From Cinclus cinclus (taxonomy: Eukaryota > Chordata > Aves > Passeriformes > Cinclidae): a DNA stretch of 64,000 bases. Under the pieces are notes generated by a model. That model had not been told where the DNA came from. It saw only the letters and a list, made by a program, of their open reading frames with translations, and did no database searches. Location of the stretch: NCBI RefSeq assembly GCF_963662255.1, contig NC_085046.1, positions 25,625,620 through 25,689,619 on the forward strand, written 5' to 3'. Both the position numbers and the translations under genes were made by a program. Below are positions 41,401 through 53,315 of the stretch, one piece after another (the first letter of the stretch is position 1; every line of letters starts with the position of its first letter).

Positions 41401-44400
41401 TACAGTTCAGCCCTTACACTGGGTGACAGAGCTCCATGTAAAAGTGCTTTTTCAAATGGTTTTGAATAGCAAGAACACTCTGAGAGACCAGGATAGGTTT
41501 ATATGCAGTTCACAAAACTCTGTCAAAGCTACAGCCATGGCTGTGGATTATGGTACCTAAGCCTATTGCCATTCTTGCTGTAAGCTGCTCTCCTTATCTA
41601 GTGGTAAAAGCTGCAGTCCTTCTGTGGTCCTTAGTGTGTTAAGCAGGCCAGGAATTATTTCAGGAAGTTGCATGCCCGTGCTTGCTTTAGTGCAGTAGCA
41701 CTGGGAGTTTTCATGTGTCCAACACAACAGCAGTTCCTTTCCTCCTGCACACATAGGCAGCACCTGCACTGCTGCATGCCCAGCACGAGCTCTCCTGGGT
41801 ATATGATGTGACACCAAGCTGTGCCTCTGCCAAGTAACATGACAAAACCGTGTTTCCCCTTTGTTTGACAAAAGTGGGAATACAGTTATATCCAGTGGAT
41901 GTGGAAAGGAAGGCTTTAGTCATTACATTGACTCTATGTCTCTGTGCTTCTTTTTGGACACAGACATTTGAACCTTGTGACCCAGCATTACCTTCCTTAA
42001 GTAAATCTGAGAGAGCTTCATACATTATCCAGGTAGTCCAGAGGCTTCTTTACATAACTCTTCTACAGTCGGGATGCTTGATGGGGACAAAGCAGATGAA
42101 GCTCTGAGCTTAGCATGCCCAATCCTTGTTTTCTTAGCTTGAAAAAACTCGACCGGATCATTTTTGAAATATTAAAAATAAATGGAAATTAGTTAGGCAT
42201 TTAAGATAACTATTCCATCAAGCTAATGATCTGTGAACAAAGCAGTATTCTGATCAACTCCAGAGCAGCTGAACTGCAGATTCAGGGGCTGGGGGCTCCC
42301 AGATCAGCTCTTAATGCTGTGAATTTACAGTTGTCCAAACGTGCCCTGCAACAGGTCACTGCCGTAATCTGCAAAAAATATAAAGGGTTGTTATCTCTTG
42401 TGTCACAGGTAAAACAGACATGCATTATCTGGCCTTATCAATATTACCTTTATTTGCTTTGCATAACTTAATTGATATCACATGATACAAATTTTATATA
42501 TTTAGTCCGAAGGTTCTGCCCTTTGAAAACAGGGACTGTTGGAATAGTGAAGAATTCAGTTTTAGGGAAAAGAGCTTTGTGTTTTCAATTTCAAAAGTAG
42601 TGAAATAGAATATTTATAGAAGAATAATCAAATAAGCCACATTGATGGCATAAAAAGATTTGCACAAATTTTAGGTGTTTAAAAACTGGATATTTAATTC
42701 AGAATAAAACACTTGAGACTCCATTCCTAGCAAATATAAACAAAACCAGATACAATTAATCTGATCCATCATATTAGGGAGATAAGTAATTGTCTAGAGG
42801 TGCCTTCCTTTTTCTCTGCTGTCTATGGCAGAATCATGGGGTGATTAGCTCAGCCCAATAAATTAAGGTCTGAGTTCCTTAGCAGGAGAAATGAAAACCC
42901 CCTCCTTCTTCCAGTTTATTCTGGAAGAGGGAACAGTTTCACAGCCCTCTCCAGACTGAGTTGCTCCAGCTAAATAGTAGAACTGAAAAGCCATTTGTTT
43001 TGAGATTTTTTTTTCATCTTTCTTATCAACACTAAAATATTATTTTGGAAATAAAGTTCTAGAAGGACAAATCGCTCATATAAATCTGATCTAAATAACT
43101 TGGCAAAGGCATATTCTTTTGGAGTGGAAAATCTGACGTCCAATCCCTCTTTTACCAGAAAATAATGAATACTCTAACTGTGCAGCATGGTGACAGCTAT
43201 GAAGATCTGCTTTGTTTTTTAAAAATCCAGTCTTCAGTCTTTCTGATGAGAAATGTAGAAGGAAAGTAATCTCTGGTCTTTCACGGACACATAACTAGAA
43301 TACTACTGGAAAAATATATTTGGCATGAATATTTTTCTTATCTATTACTCAAAATTATCAAGAAATACCTCCCTACTTTAAACTGGGCAGAAAAAAAGAG
43401 AAAAATTATGTAGCCATTTTTAATATTCGTTATTATGTCACTAATTATTTTGTTTTTCCAATAAAATATGTTTATTTCTAATTAAATGTTTTCCAGCTAC
43501 TGAATCTATAGCTGCATTTTTCTTTTCAAGCAAAATATAAAATGTAACAATCCTTGTCATATTCAGGGAACTTAGCTGGTCAGATCCTGCCATTTGGTCT
43601 TTGCTTTATTGTTCTTTAGGTGCCAGTTATGGTCAATCCATTATGTTTAAATTGTTGGCCATCACTGTCTCCCTCTTTTTCAACTGACAGGACACAGCAG
43701 GAGAGGAATTTCAAAATGTCTGGCAAACTCATTACTCCTCATAACTACTGCTGTGCTCAGCTAACTGGAGTTGTGGCAGCATAAGCCTTAAATGTCTGAC
43801 AGCATACTAAACATCATATTCATTAGAGCTCTCTCTTTTCCTTTCTTTTTCACACTTTGTTTTCCATTTTCTATTAAATATGCTCTCAGAAGAAACTTTC
43901 AGTCACTTGGATGAACAGCAAATCAAAGCAAGGTATGTAAAAAAAAAAGAAATTAAGGTAACAGAATTTTCTTACATTAAAGTTTCTCTACATAACAGAT
44001 TACATAGTGCAGAAGTATATAGTTATGCTGCCATTTATTTTTCCTTCCAAGTACGACTCAACACATAGATTAACAAAGACACCTATGCATCAGGTTTGGG
44101 AATAATAATAAATAAGAGACACAGTCTCCCTGCCTTGTGATTGCTCTTTGGAGTGATGTACAGCTGATACACATTCTGTGAATAAATCTCAAGTTCCAGG
44201 ATGTATCAGGATCCTTGTCTGGCCCATACACCACAACTTGTTGCATTTGTAATATGCTCATTTTGTTGTCAATTTATTTTTTTTTTCCCAGAAAGGGGTG
44301 ACTCTATTGAGAAGACATTAAGAGTGTATTTTATATATTTTCTAGGGAATGTTTTCTGCAGAATCCATATGCAGGGACTTTTTGATCACTGGAAACTGAA

Positions 44401-45861
44401 CTGTAACTCCCTACATGGGATGTAGACAATCTCCATCAGCATCAGAAACTGCTAATGTGATTAAAGAAATTGAAGGGATTGATGAACTTTGTGTCACAAC
44501 CAGCTCCAGAAGACTCCTTAGGGACTCGTATAAAAATGAGTTTTTCAGTAGCCCCAAAGAGATGTGAACAGACTAATACTGGTGATCACACCTTTACCAC
44601 ACCATCCCTCCTAGATTTCCTATTGCCTGCCTCATGCCTTAGACTTTACACATTCGATTGTTTTATGTGCCTAAATTTTGTTCTCTCCAAGTTACACTGC
44701 TTCTCCCAGTAGAGAAGGAACACTGAGGAGACTTGGTATCTCAGGTTTCTCTGCCTCTGGGAAACTAGGACTTGGTAGTGCAGGTGATAGCACTGGTTAG
44801 GGTAAAGAGAGGAAGAAACCTCCCTTGTTTAAGTTCCTTTTGTTGGTTTTGCTGACTTAGTAGATTAGCTTAGTTTGAAAGATGCTCTTGGCAAGTGTGT
44901 TTAAGGAGATATGTCTGAAGTAATTCTGGCTTTCCTTTTTCAGCAGACTTCTTATGAGTTTATGTAGTGAAGCTTATGCAATTCTTTGTCATTTTGGAAA
45001 TGGTTGGATGCGAAAATTTTAAAATTTTCGTGTTTAAAAATGCTGATGGAAAAATGTCATGAAGCTTATTACGTGTGCAGATATATGTAGATATAGATAC
45101 AATTTAGGGAGTTGTAGCCTGATATGATAGGAGTGCTTATGATACTGACAAAACAGAACAGTTCCTAGACTTAGAAAAAGATATTGACAAATTCCTTCAT
45201 TAAAACCTCCACAAGTTATTAGTTATCATCCCTGCATCTATATGACTGCTAGTTTTTAATAATTGTTTCATATATGAGTGTGCTTCTACTGTATTTGGCA
45301 TTATATTCTGCCTATTTGCAGTCTCTTGTGTTTATTCTATTCTTTAATTTGTTTTTACCTGGATCCCTTGTACATTAAACCACACACATCTTTGCCCCTT
45401 TGGTGTCATAATGCTCACATACATAAAATGCAGAGACATGTCTGTCTATGGTATTGCAGTTTTACAGCCACTGTTTGGCTGAAAAGCAAATGAATGGGGC
45501 CTTATTCATTTACCAACAAGTTGAAAATTAATCAGATTTCTTCTGATTGTTCTGTTTATGGTTAATTTGGCCCTTTTTCTCCTCATCCATATGGTATCAT
45601 TGGCTCTATTTTAATTTATGTCAAGAAACTGCTGCTTGCTTTGCATGTTTTTGCAAAACTGTTATAGGAATTAAATCTTAATAGCGATGCAAAAATGCTT
45701 TTCAGTAAAATAATTCAAATTTATTTGTGGGGAATTTGTATTATTAAACCCTTGCTTACGTTCTTTCTGACTTAAAGAGACAGGGTTCTCAGAAAATGCT
45801 TAAAGAGCATGAATATCATGATATATAGTATCCTTGGGCAGTCTTTGCTAGTTTATTGACA
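38460..45861. other. Intergenic, no gene seen
   Basis: No exon, RNA gene or assignable transposon. A GC-richer patch at 41560-42100 has overlapping open frames on both strands (up to 104 codons) without similarity I can recognise. A perfect 20-bp palindrome is at 45011-45030. Confidence 0.65.
45011..45030. repeat. Perfect 20-bp palindrome
   Basis: CGAAAATTTTAAAATTTTCG is its own reverse complement, with a CG at each end of an A4T4A4T4 core. A4/T4 phasing may bend DNA. No function is shown. Confidence 0.7.
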
Positions 45862-46390
45862 TATACAGCCTAAATGGAAGAGGATGAGGAGCAAGCAGAG
45901 AATCCTTTGCAGCCTGTGGAAGTGGCCATTAGAAGCAGGTATTGTCCTGCAACACATGGGAGGACCATGCTGAAGAAGGCATCCACTCTGCATGGTGGAT
46001 TCTATACTGGTGCATATGGATACTTCCTAAATGATTTGTGGTCCATGGAGAGCCCATGTTGGAGCAGGTTTTCACTGAAGGACTGCAGTCCATGGAGAGG
46101 CCCACACTGGGGAAGAGAAAAAGGATGAAGCAGCAGAAAGGAACTGCTATGGACTGTGACCCTGTCATTCCTCATCCTCCTGCACTATTTGGAACAGAGA
46201 GAAAGTAGAGAAGTTGGGAATAAAGGAGTGAAGTTGAGCCTGGAAAGAAGGAGAGATAGAAGGAAGGTATTGTTCTAACCTGCAAGCTCTTTTCATCTTT
46301 TTCCTCTCCCAGCAGAGGCTTGTGAGAGGAGTGAAAAAGAGGGACTGGGTGGGAATCTGTCACCCTGCCAAGTTCATGCCACCTTAGTAG
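45862..46390 (+). mobile_element. Internally deleted LTR fragment, family A, plus orientation
   Basis: Landmarks shared with the element at 56041: GTCCATGGAGAGCCCATGTT near 46041, TGCAGTCCATGGAGAGGCCC near 46084, GAAGTTGAGCCTGGAAAGAA near 46231 and GAAGGAAGGTATTGTTC near 46259. It ends with a diverged form of the LTR 3' end (GCCACCTTAG near 46380). The 5' LTR end and the poly(A) region are missing or badly diverged. Its 84-codon open frame (45874-46128) is accidental. Confidence 0.7.
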
Positions 46391-47131
46391 GAAACGACAG
46401 GTTATACATCTATTTACCACTTTGGTCAAAGGACAAGGAAATCATAAGTTCAATGCAAGGAAAATAATTCACCTTTAAAGATACCAGTCAAGCTCACAGA
46501 TAAGTTTAATCTTGCCCACCCAACAAAATGACTGTTACGCAACAGACACAACGGGGAAAATTCCATTACTTATAGTGATTCAGGGAGGCCATTCAGAATA
46601 AGCATTATTGCTGGACAGTAAATCCAAGACAGTTTTCAGACTTTTTGTTTCCTACTTTTGTCTTTCTTTGATGATAAACTTTCATTTTACAACATAATAT
46701 AATTCATAGTTTAAGCAGTTTTTATAAGAATGCCAAAGGATTTAATTTTTAGACAACACTGATTGTTGGGATATGTTTTATAGAAACTAATTACTTTTAA
46801 CTTACTCATGTTCTTTCTCTGATGGAAACTTTAATTGTTTCTCAACTATTTAAGATAAGGTTCTTTTAAAATTTGCAGTTAAAAATACCATGTGTCTAAA
46901 TGTAAACCATTGCATAATCCCTTCCTGATTCCATTGCTATGTGAATACTGAAAAAATTACCTACAATATAACAAGGCTGTCTGATGTTATAACTGGATAA
47001 GAAAGTAAAAAGCGATTTAAATGCAAAAACCCAAAACTCCCAAAATGAGTCACAAAAACCGCTATCACTTGGGGAATTAATTAGAAACCCGACGATGCTC
47101 AAGCAACTTCTTTACCAAACTAAAAGACAAA
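46391..47131. other. Intergenic, no gene seen
   Basis: AT-rich sequence between two LTRs. Nothing recognisable. Confidence 0.65.
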
Positions 47132-47719
47132 GTATGTCTTTTGGTCAATGAGATGGAGTTCACTTTCTCTTAGCAACACTCATAGTGCTGAGCTGTGTAT
47201 TGGTAGCTTGAAAGATGTTGATACCACACCAGAGTTTTGGTTACTGCTGGGTAGTGCTGGCACAGCATCATCTCTGTCTCTCAACGTCCTTCCCCCATCA
47301 AAGGGGCTGAAAGTGGACAAGAACTTGGGAGGGGACTCAACCAGGCCAGCTGACCAAAATTTACCAAAGGGATATTCTATACCATATGATGTCAGCTCAG
47401 ACGTAAAACCTAATGGAAGGAGGAAGAATGGGGTGGGGTGCATTCATTACTTACAATGTTTGCCTTCTGAAGCAACCTGCACGTGCTGAAGCCCTGCTTC
47501 CCAGGAAGACGATGACCACCACCTGTTCATGGGATGTAGAGAATAAAACTTTTTTTGTTTATGCACAGGCAAAATTTTGCTTTCACTTTGGTAAAGTACC
47601 TTATATTAACCTATAAATTGTTTTTTTCATTCTATCTTCTCTGCCCTGTCCAGCTGGGAAGGGGAGTGGTAGAGAGGCTTGGTGGGCACCTGACATCCAG
47701 GCAAGGTCAACCCACCACA
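47132..47719 (+). mobile_element. Solo LTR of avian endogenous retrovirus (family B), nearly full length
   Basis: Ordered landmarks of a common neoavian LTR: GAGATGGAGTTCACTTTCTC near 47150, GTGTATTGGTAGCTTGAAAG near 47196, GACCAAAATTTACCAAAGGG near 47352, ATATTCTATACCATATGATG near 47372 and CCCTGCTTCCCAGG near 47492. The 3' end is GGTGGGCACCTGACATCC near 47682 and GGTCAACCCACCACA, ending at 47719. The expected TATA-like motif is degenerate (ACGTAAAAC near 47401). GTCTTT occurs at 47136-47141 and 47720-47725, a possible but uncertain target-site duplication. Open frames of 113 (+) and 87 (-) codons are accidental. Confidence 0.82.
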
Positions 47720-47811
47720 GTCTTTTTAAGATGAAAGGTAAACGAGAAAAAAAAAAGCCCTCTCAATTGTCTCAATTAAAATGTAAAAATGTCCCTTAGG
47801 AATAACTAGAT

Positions 47812-47858
47812 TAAAAAAAAAAAACAACAAAAAAAACCCCAACCCAAAACAAAACAAC
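47812..47858 (+). repeat. A-rich/AAAAC low-complexity tract
   Basis: A12 followed by CAACA8CCCCAACCC and AAAAC units, 93 bases after the LTR end. Confidence 0.85.
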
Positions 47859-50114
47859 TATTTAGTGAACAGAGAAATAAGGATGTTTGAATTTGTTCAA
47901 AACTAAAATTTAACTCCTAATGGACTTGGGGGAAAATAAAAGCAAGTATCAGAAAATAGACTAAATAAAAATGTAAGACTGCTGACTTTCAAAAGATTGT
48001 CAGAAGATCCTGATAGATAAATGAAGGCCAAATAGCTGATATTGAAAGAAAGTTATAGACCTATCACATAGATCACTCTTTTCTGAGCTTAAATTGCTAA
48101 CAACACAACCCAAAAGAGTGTTAAAGGAGTGAAAGTGTGATAGCACTTAATTCTGAATCTCAAGAAGACTGAAAGAACCTTTCATTTCTTCTTCCCTGCA
48201 GTTATGAAGAGAAAGGGGTCTAGGTCTCCTTGAACGTCATACAGAACACTGTCTGGTTCCATCTTTGGTTTAACAATACACATCACAGCTACTTACTGCT
48301 GTGAAATCTCACTCAAAAACAACCAAAAATGAGTTTAGAATGAAGCATTGTTAAATACTATGTAAATCTGGGATAGCAATATGACCATTCTTATATGATT
48401 TTGATGACATGTGTTTTGGCTGAAAATGCAGCCAAGAACAAAGCATGAATCAACAAAATTAATTCTAAAGTCAAGTTCAGGGAGTTGGATTGAAATGCAT
48501 TTGAAATATTTTTAATTTAAAGTTGTTCATGCCAAATACCGTAAGTGATCTTTGTTTATTGTACTTCTAACTATACTTCATTTTTATTTTCCACCCTCTC
48601 TTAAGCATATAATTGTCAGACTGAAAATGTAGAAGCACTACTCTTCATCCTCCACCCACTGTAAATGAAGAAGTTTGTATAGCTATTTTGATCCTGTGAG
48701 AAATGCTGCTGTGACATACTTTGTCAACAAGTATATTTTGATAATTCATCACAGCCAAGATTTGAATGTGATCACTGTTCATTGCCTTTAACATGGTGTC
48801 CACAACACTCAGTATGTGACCTCCTTATGACTGAGAAAAAAAAAAATAATTAAAGTTTCTTTAGACTTCAATTTCTTTCTACAAAGAGAACTGGGTACAT
48901 GGTGAACTGGAAACCTGCTGATCACATGAAGTGTCCATGTCTGATTCTACTTTATCTGCTCACCCAGAAACTAAACCCATGGGGTTTCTAAAAGATGGGT
49001 ACTTTTCTTTTGAGGAGTCGTTAAAGGTTACTAGATTAGATTATTGACTACTGAGAGAAAAAGCATTTCTGTTAACTTGAAGGTTAAAATTCTTCATACT
49101 GTATCATAAGTGTAGGTTATATAGGAAGATGGTCAGACATCTTCAGGTGAGAGCTAGGGAAGTTCGTTTTCTTAGATGTAGGGAACTGATTGGGAGGAAT
49201 ACAGATTTCAGGGTGCGTCTGTAATTCTCCAGGGAAGCTATGGATCAGTGCTTCTAAAAAACTAAAACTATTTAAAAGCAGAGGCCCAATATCACTTCTA
49301 CATCATATTTTTTTCTTCAGGGCAATTTCATTCTTTTTGCTTGTTTGTATTCACTAGATTAATGCATTGGTGACTGAAGCCTCAAAAGGTAAAGTGAAGC
49401 TATACAGATTATTATATTTCGAAGGACTAGAAGATACCTTTAGAACTGAAAACATGTTCTTTGGATTTCTATTACAGATTAAGAACACAACACATCTTTT
49501 GAAGATCAAATGCAATGTCATATCTTTAACTGATATAGATCTTTGTATGTTCAAGATACTTTAGTCAGACTATTCTGCTTCACCCCAGCTGAGAATCCAG
49601 CTGCTGTTTCCTCATGATCACATAAGATTTTCTTATCTGGCCAAAACACTTGTCCAATTCCTATTCAAAAACAATTGTGCTGCACATTAGAAATGAGCTC
49701 AGCCTGGATTATTCAGCTGACAACTCGTGTTCTGTTTTCTTGCTACTAAATAGTCTCTTTACTCAGTGACATTACAAACTGTGAGTATCTCAAGTTTTTT
49801 TACCTTGCTGCCACAAAATTTTCACTGTAAAAGGTGATATTGCAACAGCACACTTGTCATAGAGTATGGTAATCAGTAAACAGACATCTTGTGTTTTCCA
49901 CAAATCTTTTTATTGGACAACACTTAGGAATGATAGAATTTAATATGCTTGCAACTATAGGTTCTATGATTGTTTTAATGCTTAAACAGCAATTTAATTT
50001 CCTCAAAATTTTGATGTACTCAGTCGAAGTGTACTGCAACTTGAGCAAACCAATATCCCAGTCCTTCTCACAATAATGTTTTGTCACTGTTTTTAACTGG
50101 AATAGAGTTAGACT

Positions 50115-50140
50115 TTTTATTGAGTCATTTTATTGAGTCA
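50115..50140 (+). repeat. 13-bp tandem duplication
   Basis: TTTTATTGAGTCA occurs twice back to back without mismatch. Confidence 0.9.
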
Positions 50141-51471
50141 TTCCTCCTCAAAGGAAAATTCTCTCCTGTGTTTGACAAAGATGCACAGAGCTTTGGAATT
50201 CATTAGTCAGGGAAAATAAGATCCATTGCATTCTCACTTGATAATTTTGAGCCTTAGGTTTGAGGATTTGTATAATAGAGTAGAAGCAGAATTATTTGGC
50301 AGGGGAGACCTTGACTTCTGTGCTATACACACCAACTATATCAGAACTTTTTGTTTACATCAGTATTACTTTGAAAAAATAGTTTCTCTTCCTCCAAGGC
50401 CTGTTTGTGAGTGTATGCTATAAGGTATACCTTATATTAGTAATTATTTCCTTGACTAATCCTCAGAAAGGGTAGAAAATTATTTAAAAATTAGAGAACT
50501 TAAATTTGCCCCTCCAATTGCATTCTTTATGACATTTTAGTCTAGTACTATATTTATATCCTCTTTTTGATTTTAAGTTTTTTTGCTATATAGTATTTTA
50601 AGTTTAATCAAAAGTCAACTTAGAAAGGCCATTCTGCCTAAGGGATATTTTTCCATTAAGTATTTGACATATTGGTGGCCTTGAGGGATTATTGGTTTTT
50701 GAAGAAATATTAGCAGCTCGAAATTTGCATTTTAATACAGTTCTCCTCAACTACTCAAGCAATTTTATTTCTAAGACCTGTGACAGGCTTCAAAGCCTTA
50801 GTTCTAAAGCAATCTTGCCAAGTAGTAGCTAACATAATTTTACTACAAATGATTAAGTTTCCTAATAGGTTTTCCTTTACAAAGTCTTGTTTGAGGTGTC
50901 TGTGAAATCAATACCAAAACTTTGAGATTTGTACTAGAGCTAGCATTCCTAATTTGTCTGAACTAGAGAGAACTGGAAAAGAACTCCACTATAAATTCTC
51001 CAAGTCAAAGAAAAAGAAAAGTAAAAACTAAACCCAAACATGATGTAAGTATGTTCTCTAAATCTAAAGAGGATAACAGCCTCTGTAAAATTGGTATTCT
51101 TGATCAGTATTTTTTAAAATTATGGCTCTATAAATAGCTATCATATATTGTTTGATGATATCTGAGGCTTTTAGGTGAATAAAATGCAGGAAAAAGTATT
51201 TACAGTAAAATCAGAACAGACTGCACTCTATAGAAATGCTGATACAAGCACTATGCATGTGTTGTCTGTTCCAGCTGCCATTCAAGAGAAAATGCCCATT
51301 GACTTCATGTGTTTTGTGTCAACATAACAAAGAATTTATGAGCCAGTGACAGTTTTGAAATTGGGCTAGACTTAGATAATATTTGTTGACATGTTAGCAT
51401 TGCTGATTGAAATTAAGCAGACACAGGTTAATCAAATGATCATACTAATCATATATTAGAGTATGACAGAT

Positions 51472-51503
51472 TTTTTTTTCTTTGTTTGTTTTTGTTTTTT
51501 TTT
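51472..51503 (+). repeat. T-rich (TTTG)n tract
   Basis: T9 then CTTTGTTTG and T-runs. Simple repeat. Confidence 0.85.
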
Positions 51504-52430
51504 CCTAATGAAATTGCAGGGCAAAGTTTGAAAGATACAGGAGTTTAGATAAACCTTTACCTTGTAGAATATATGTAAACCAGAACTGGCTGTGGTTATA
51601 GAAGGGGAAAAAAAAAGGCACTATCTGGGAAAAAACATTGTCTAACTTATCCATACATCATCAAGTCAAGTGTGACAATCATCTTCAATTGACTCCTTTC
51701 AGAGGAAAATATGATGTGATTTCCCTTTCTGAAAAGAACCCTAAAACCATAAACCCGATCAAAAGCCCTGATAACTGTTTGGAGCTTTTAGACTGACCTT
51801 AAGATATCTCAGATTAGGTCTGAAACTTATTATTAGAACACAAAGTATTTTAAACAAAGATGGTAAGATTTCTGCTTACTTTACTGGTTTCTATATAAAG
51901 AGAGATTTTTATTTATGTTATCAGTGGGGCTAACACATCATCTCATTATAACTGAGTTTCATTTCAACTGGTAGTCTATAAACTGATTGTTCTGTTGCAT
52001 TCAGCAGTTTCACATTTAAACATGGAAAAGTTTCAGTGAATAAAAATTCTACTGGACATTATGGAAAAAAACACCAAACCCCAACCAGAATAAATTTTCA
52101 AATCAGAGACTCATGAGTTTGACTTTATTTCAAAAATAATAAGACCATTTTTCTGTAATGAATACAGTTTGAGTGTGTTTGTTTTTTGGTTTCTGAATTT
52201 TGTCAGTTGTGGTATGAAATACTTACTGTTGTTGAATTTCTAGAACATTTAAACCATGTCCCTTTCACCTTTCCTTTTCTACATTCTTTCCCAAAACTTC
52301 CAGATCAGTTCTGGACCCAAAGGGTCCACAGAAAGTCTGAAATTAACCCCATATCTGATCATGCTCTGAAGCAGGATTGAGTCACATATTCTGACCCAGA
52401 CCTTAATTTAGATTTTTTTAATTGCTTCTT

Positions 52431-53315
52431 CATAGAATCATAGAATAGTTTGAGTTGGAAAACCTTTTAAAGGTCATCTATTACAACCTCACTACAATGA
52501 GCAAGGGCATCTTCAACTAGGTCAGGTTGATCAGAAACTTATCCAACCTGAATGTTTCCAGGGAGGGGGCATCTACCACCCCTCTGGGCAACCTGTTCCA
52601 GTGTCTCACAACCCTCATTGTAAAAAACTTCTTTCAAATATCTAATCTAAATTGACTGCACTCTAGTTTGAAGCCATTTCCCCTTGTCCTGTCACTACAG
52701 ACCCTGCTAAGAAGTTTGTCCCTATACTTCTTATAGGTTTCCTTCAAGTACTGAAAGGCTGCAATAAGATCTCTTAGTAAGCCTTGTCTTCTGCTGGCTG
52801 AAAAATGCCTATTTTCTCAGCCTTCCTCTTAGGAGAGGTACTACATCCCTCTGATCATCTTGTTGGCTTCCTCTGGAATTGCTGTGAGAGGTCCATGTCC
52901 TTCCTGAGCTGGGGACACCAGAGCAGCACTGCAGGTAGGGTCTCTCTCACCAGAGCAGGGTAGAGAGGCAAAAACTTCCCTTGCCCTGCTGGCTGCACTG
53001 CTTTGGATGCATCCCAGGACATACTAGGCTTTCTGGGCTACAAGTGCACATTTCTGGGTCACGTCCAACCTTTCATCCACCAGCACCCCAAGGTTCTTCT
53101 GGGCAGGGTTGCTCCCCGCCCCACCATACCCCACCTGTATTGATAATGGGGATTGCCCTGACCCAGGTGAAGGACTTTGCACTTGGCTTTGTTTCTCTTC
53201 TTGAGTTCCTATGGGCCACTTCTCAAGCCTGCCCAGGTCCATTTGGATGGCATCTCATCCTTCAGGGCTGTCAAGACCATCAACTCGTGGTCCATGCTAA
53301 AAAACCTGAAGAGTC
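52431..53315 (-). repeat. CR1 LINE, 5'-truncated, about 0.9 kb, minus orientation
   Basis: The longest and best preserved CR1 here. The plus strand starts with the reversed tail CATAGAATCATAGAATAG. It continues through GGAGGGGGCATCTACCACCC near 52562, GGCAACCTGTTCCAGTGTCT near 52588, TCCCCTTGTCCTGTCACTAC near 52679 and AAGGCTGCAATAAGATCTCT near 52756. CAGCACCCCAAGGTTCTTCT is near 53081 and GACCCAGGTGAAGGACTTTG near 53159. The minus-strand frame at 53024-53242 retains KNLGVLVDERLDVTQKCALV, a typical CR1 reverse-transcriptase C-terminal motif. Frameshifts prevent function. The 5' break lies near 53315. Confidence 0.95.

Larger units (their letters stand above)
47720..52430. other. Intergenic, no gene seen
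   Basis: AT-rich desert sequence with an A-rich tract (47812-47858), a 13-bp tandem duplication (50115-50140) and a T/G tract (51472-51503). No gene or assignable transposon. Confidence 0.65.

Noticed and set aside
45874..46128. 84-codon plus-strand frame as a host gene
   Set aside because: It falls within a family A LTR fragment.
53024..53242. 72-codon minus-strand frame as a host gene
   Set aside because: It is CR1 reverse-transcriptase sequence inside the 52.4-53.3 kb LINE copy.
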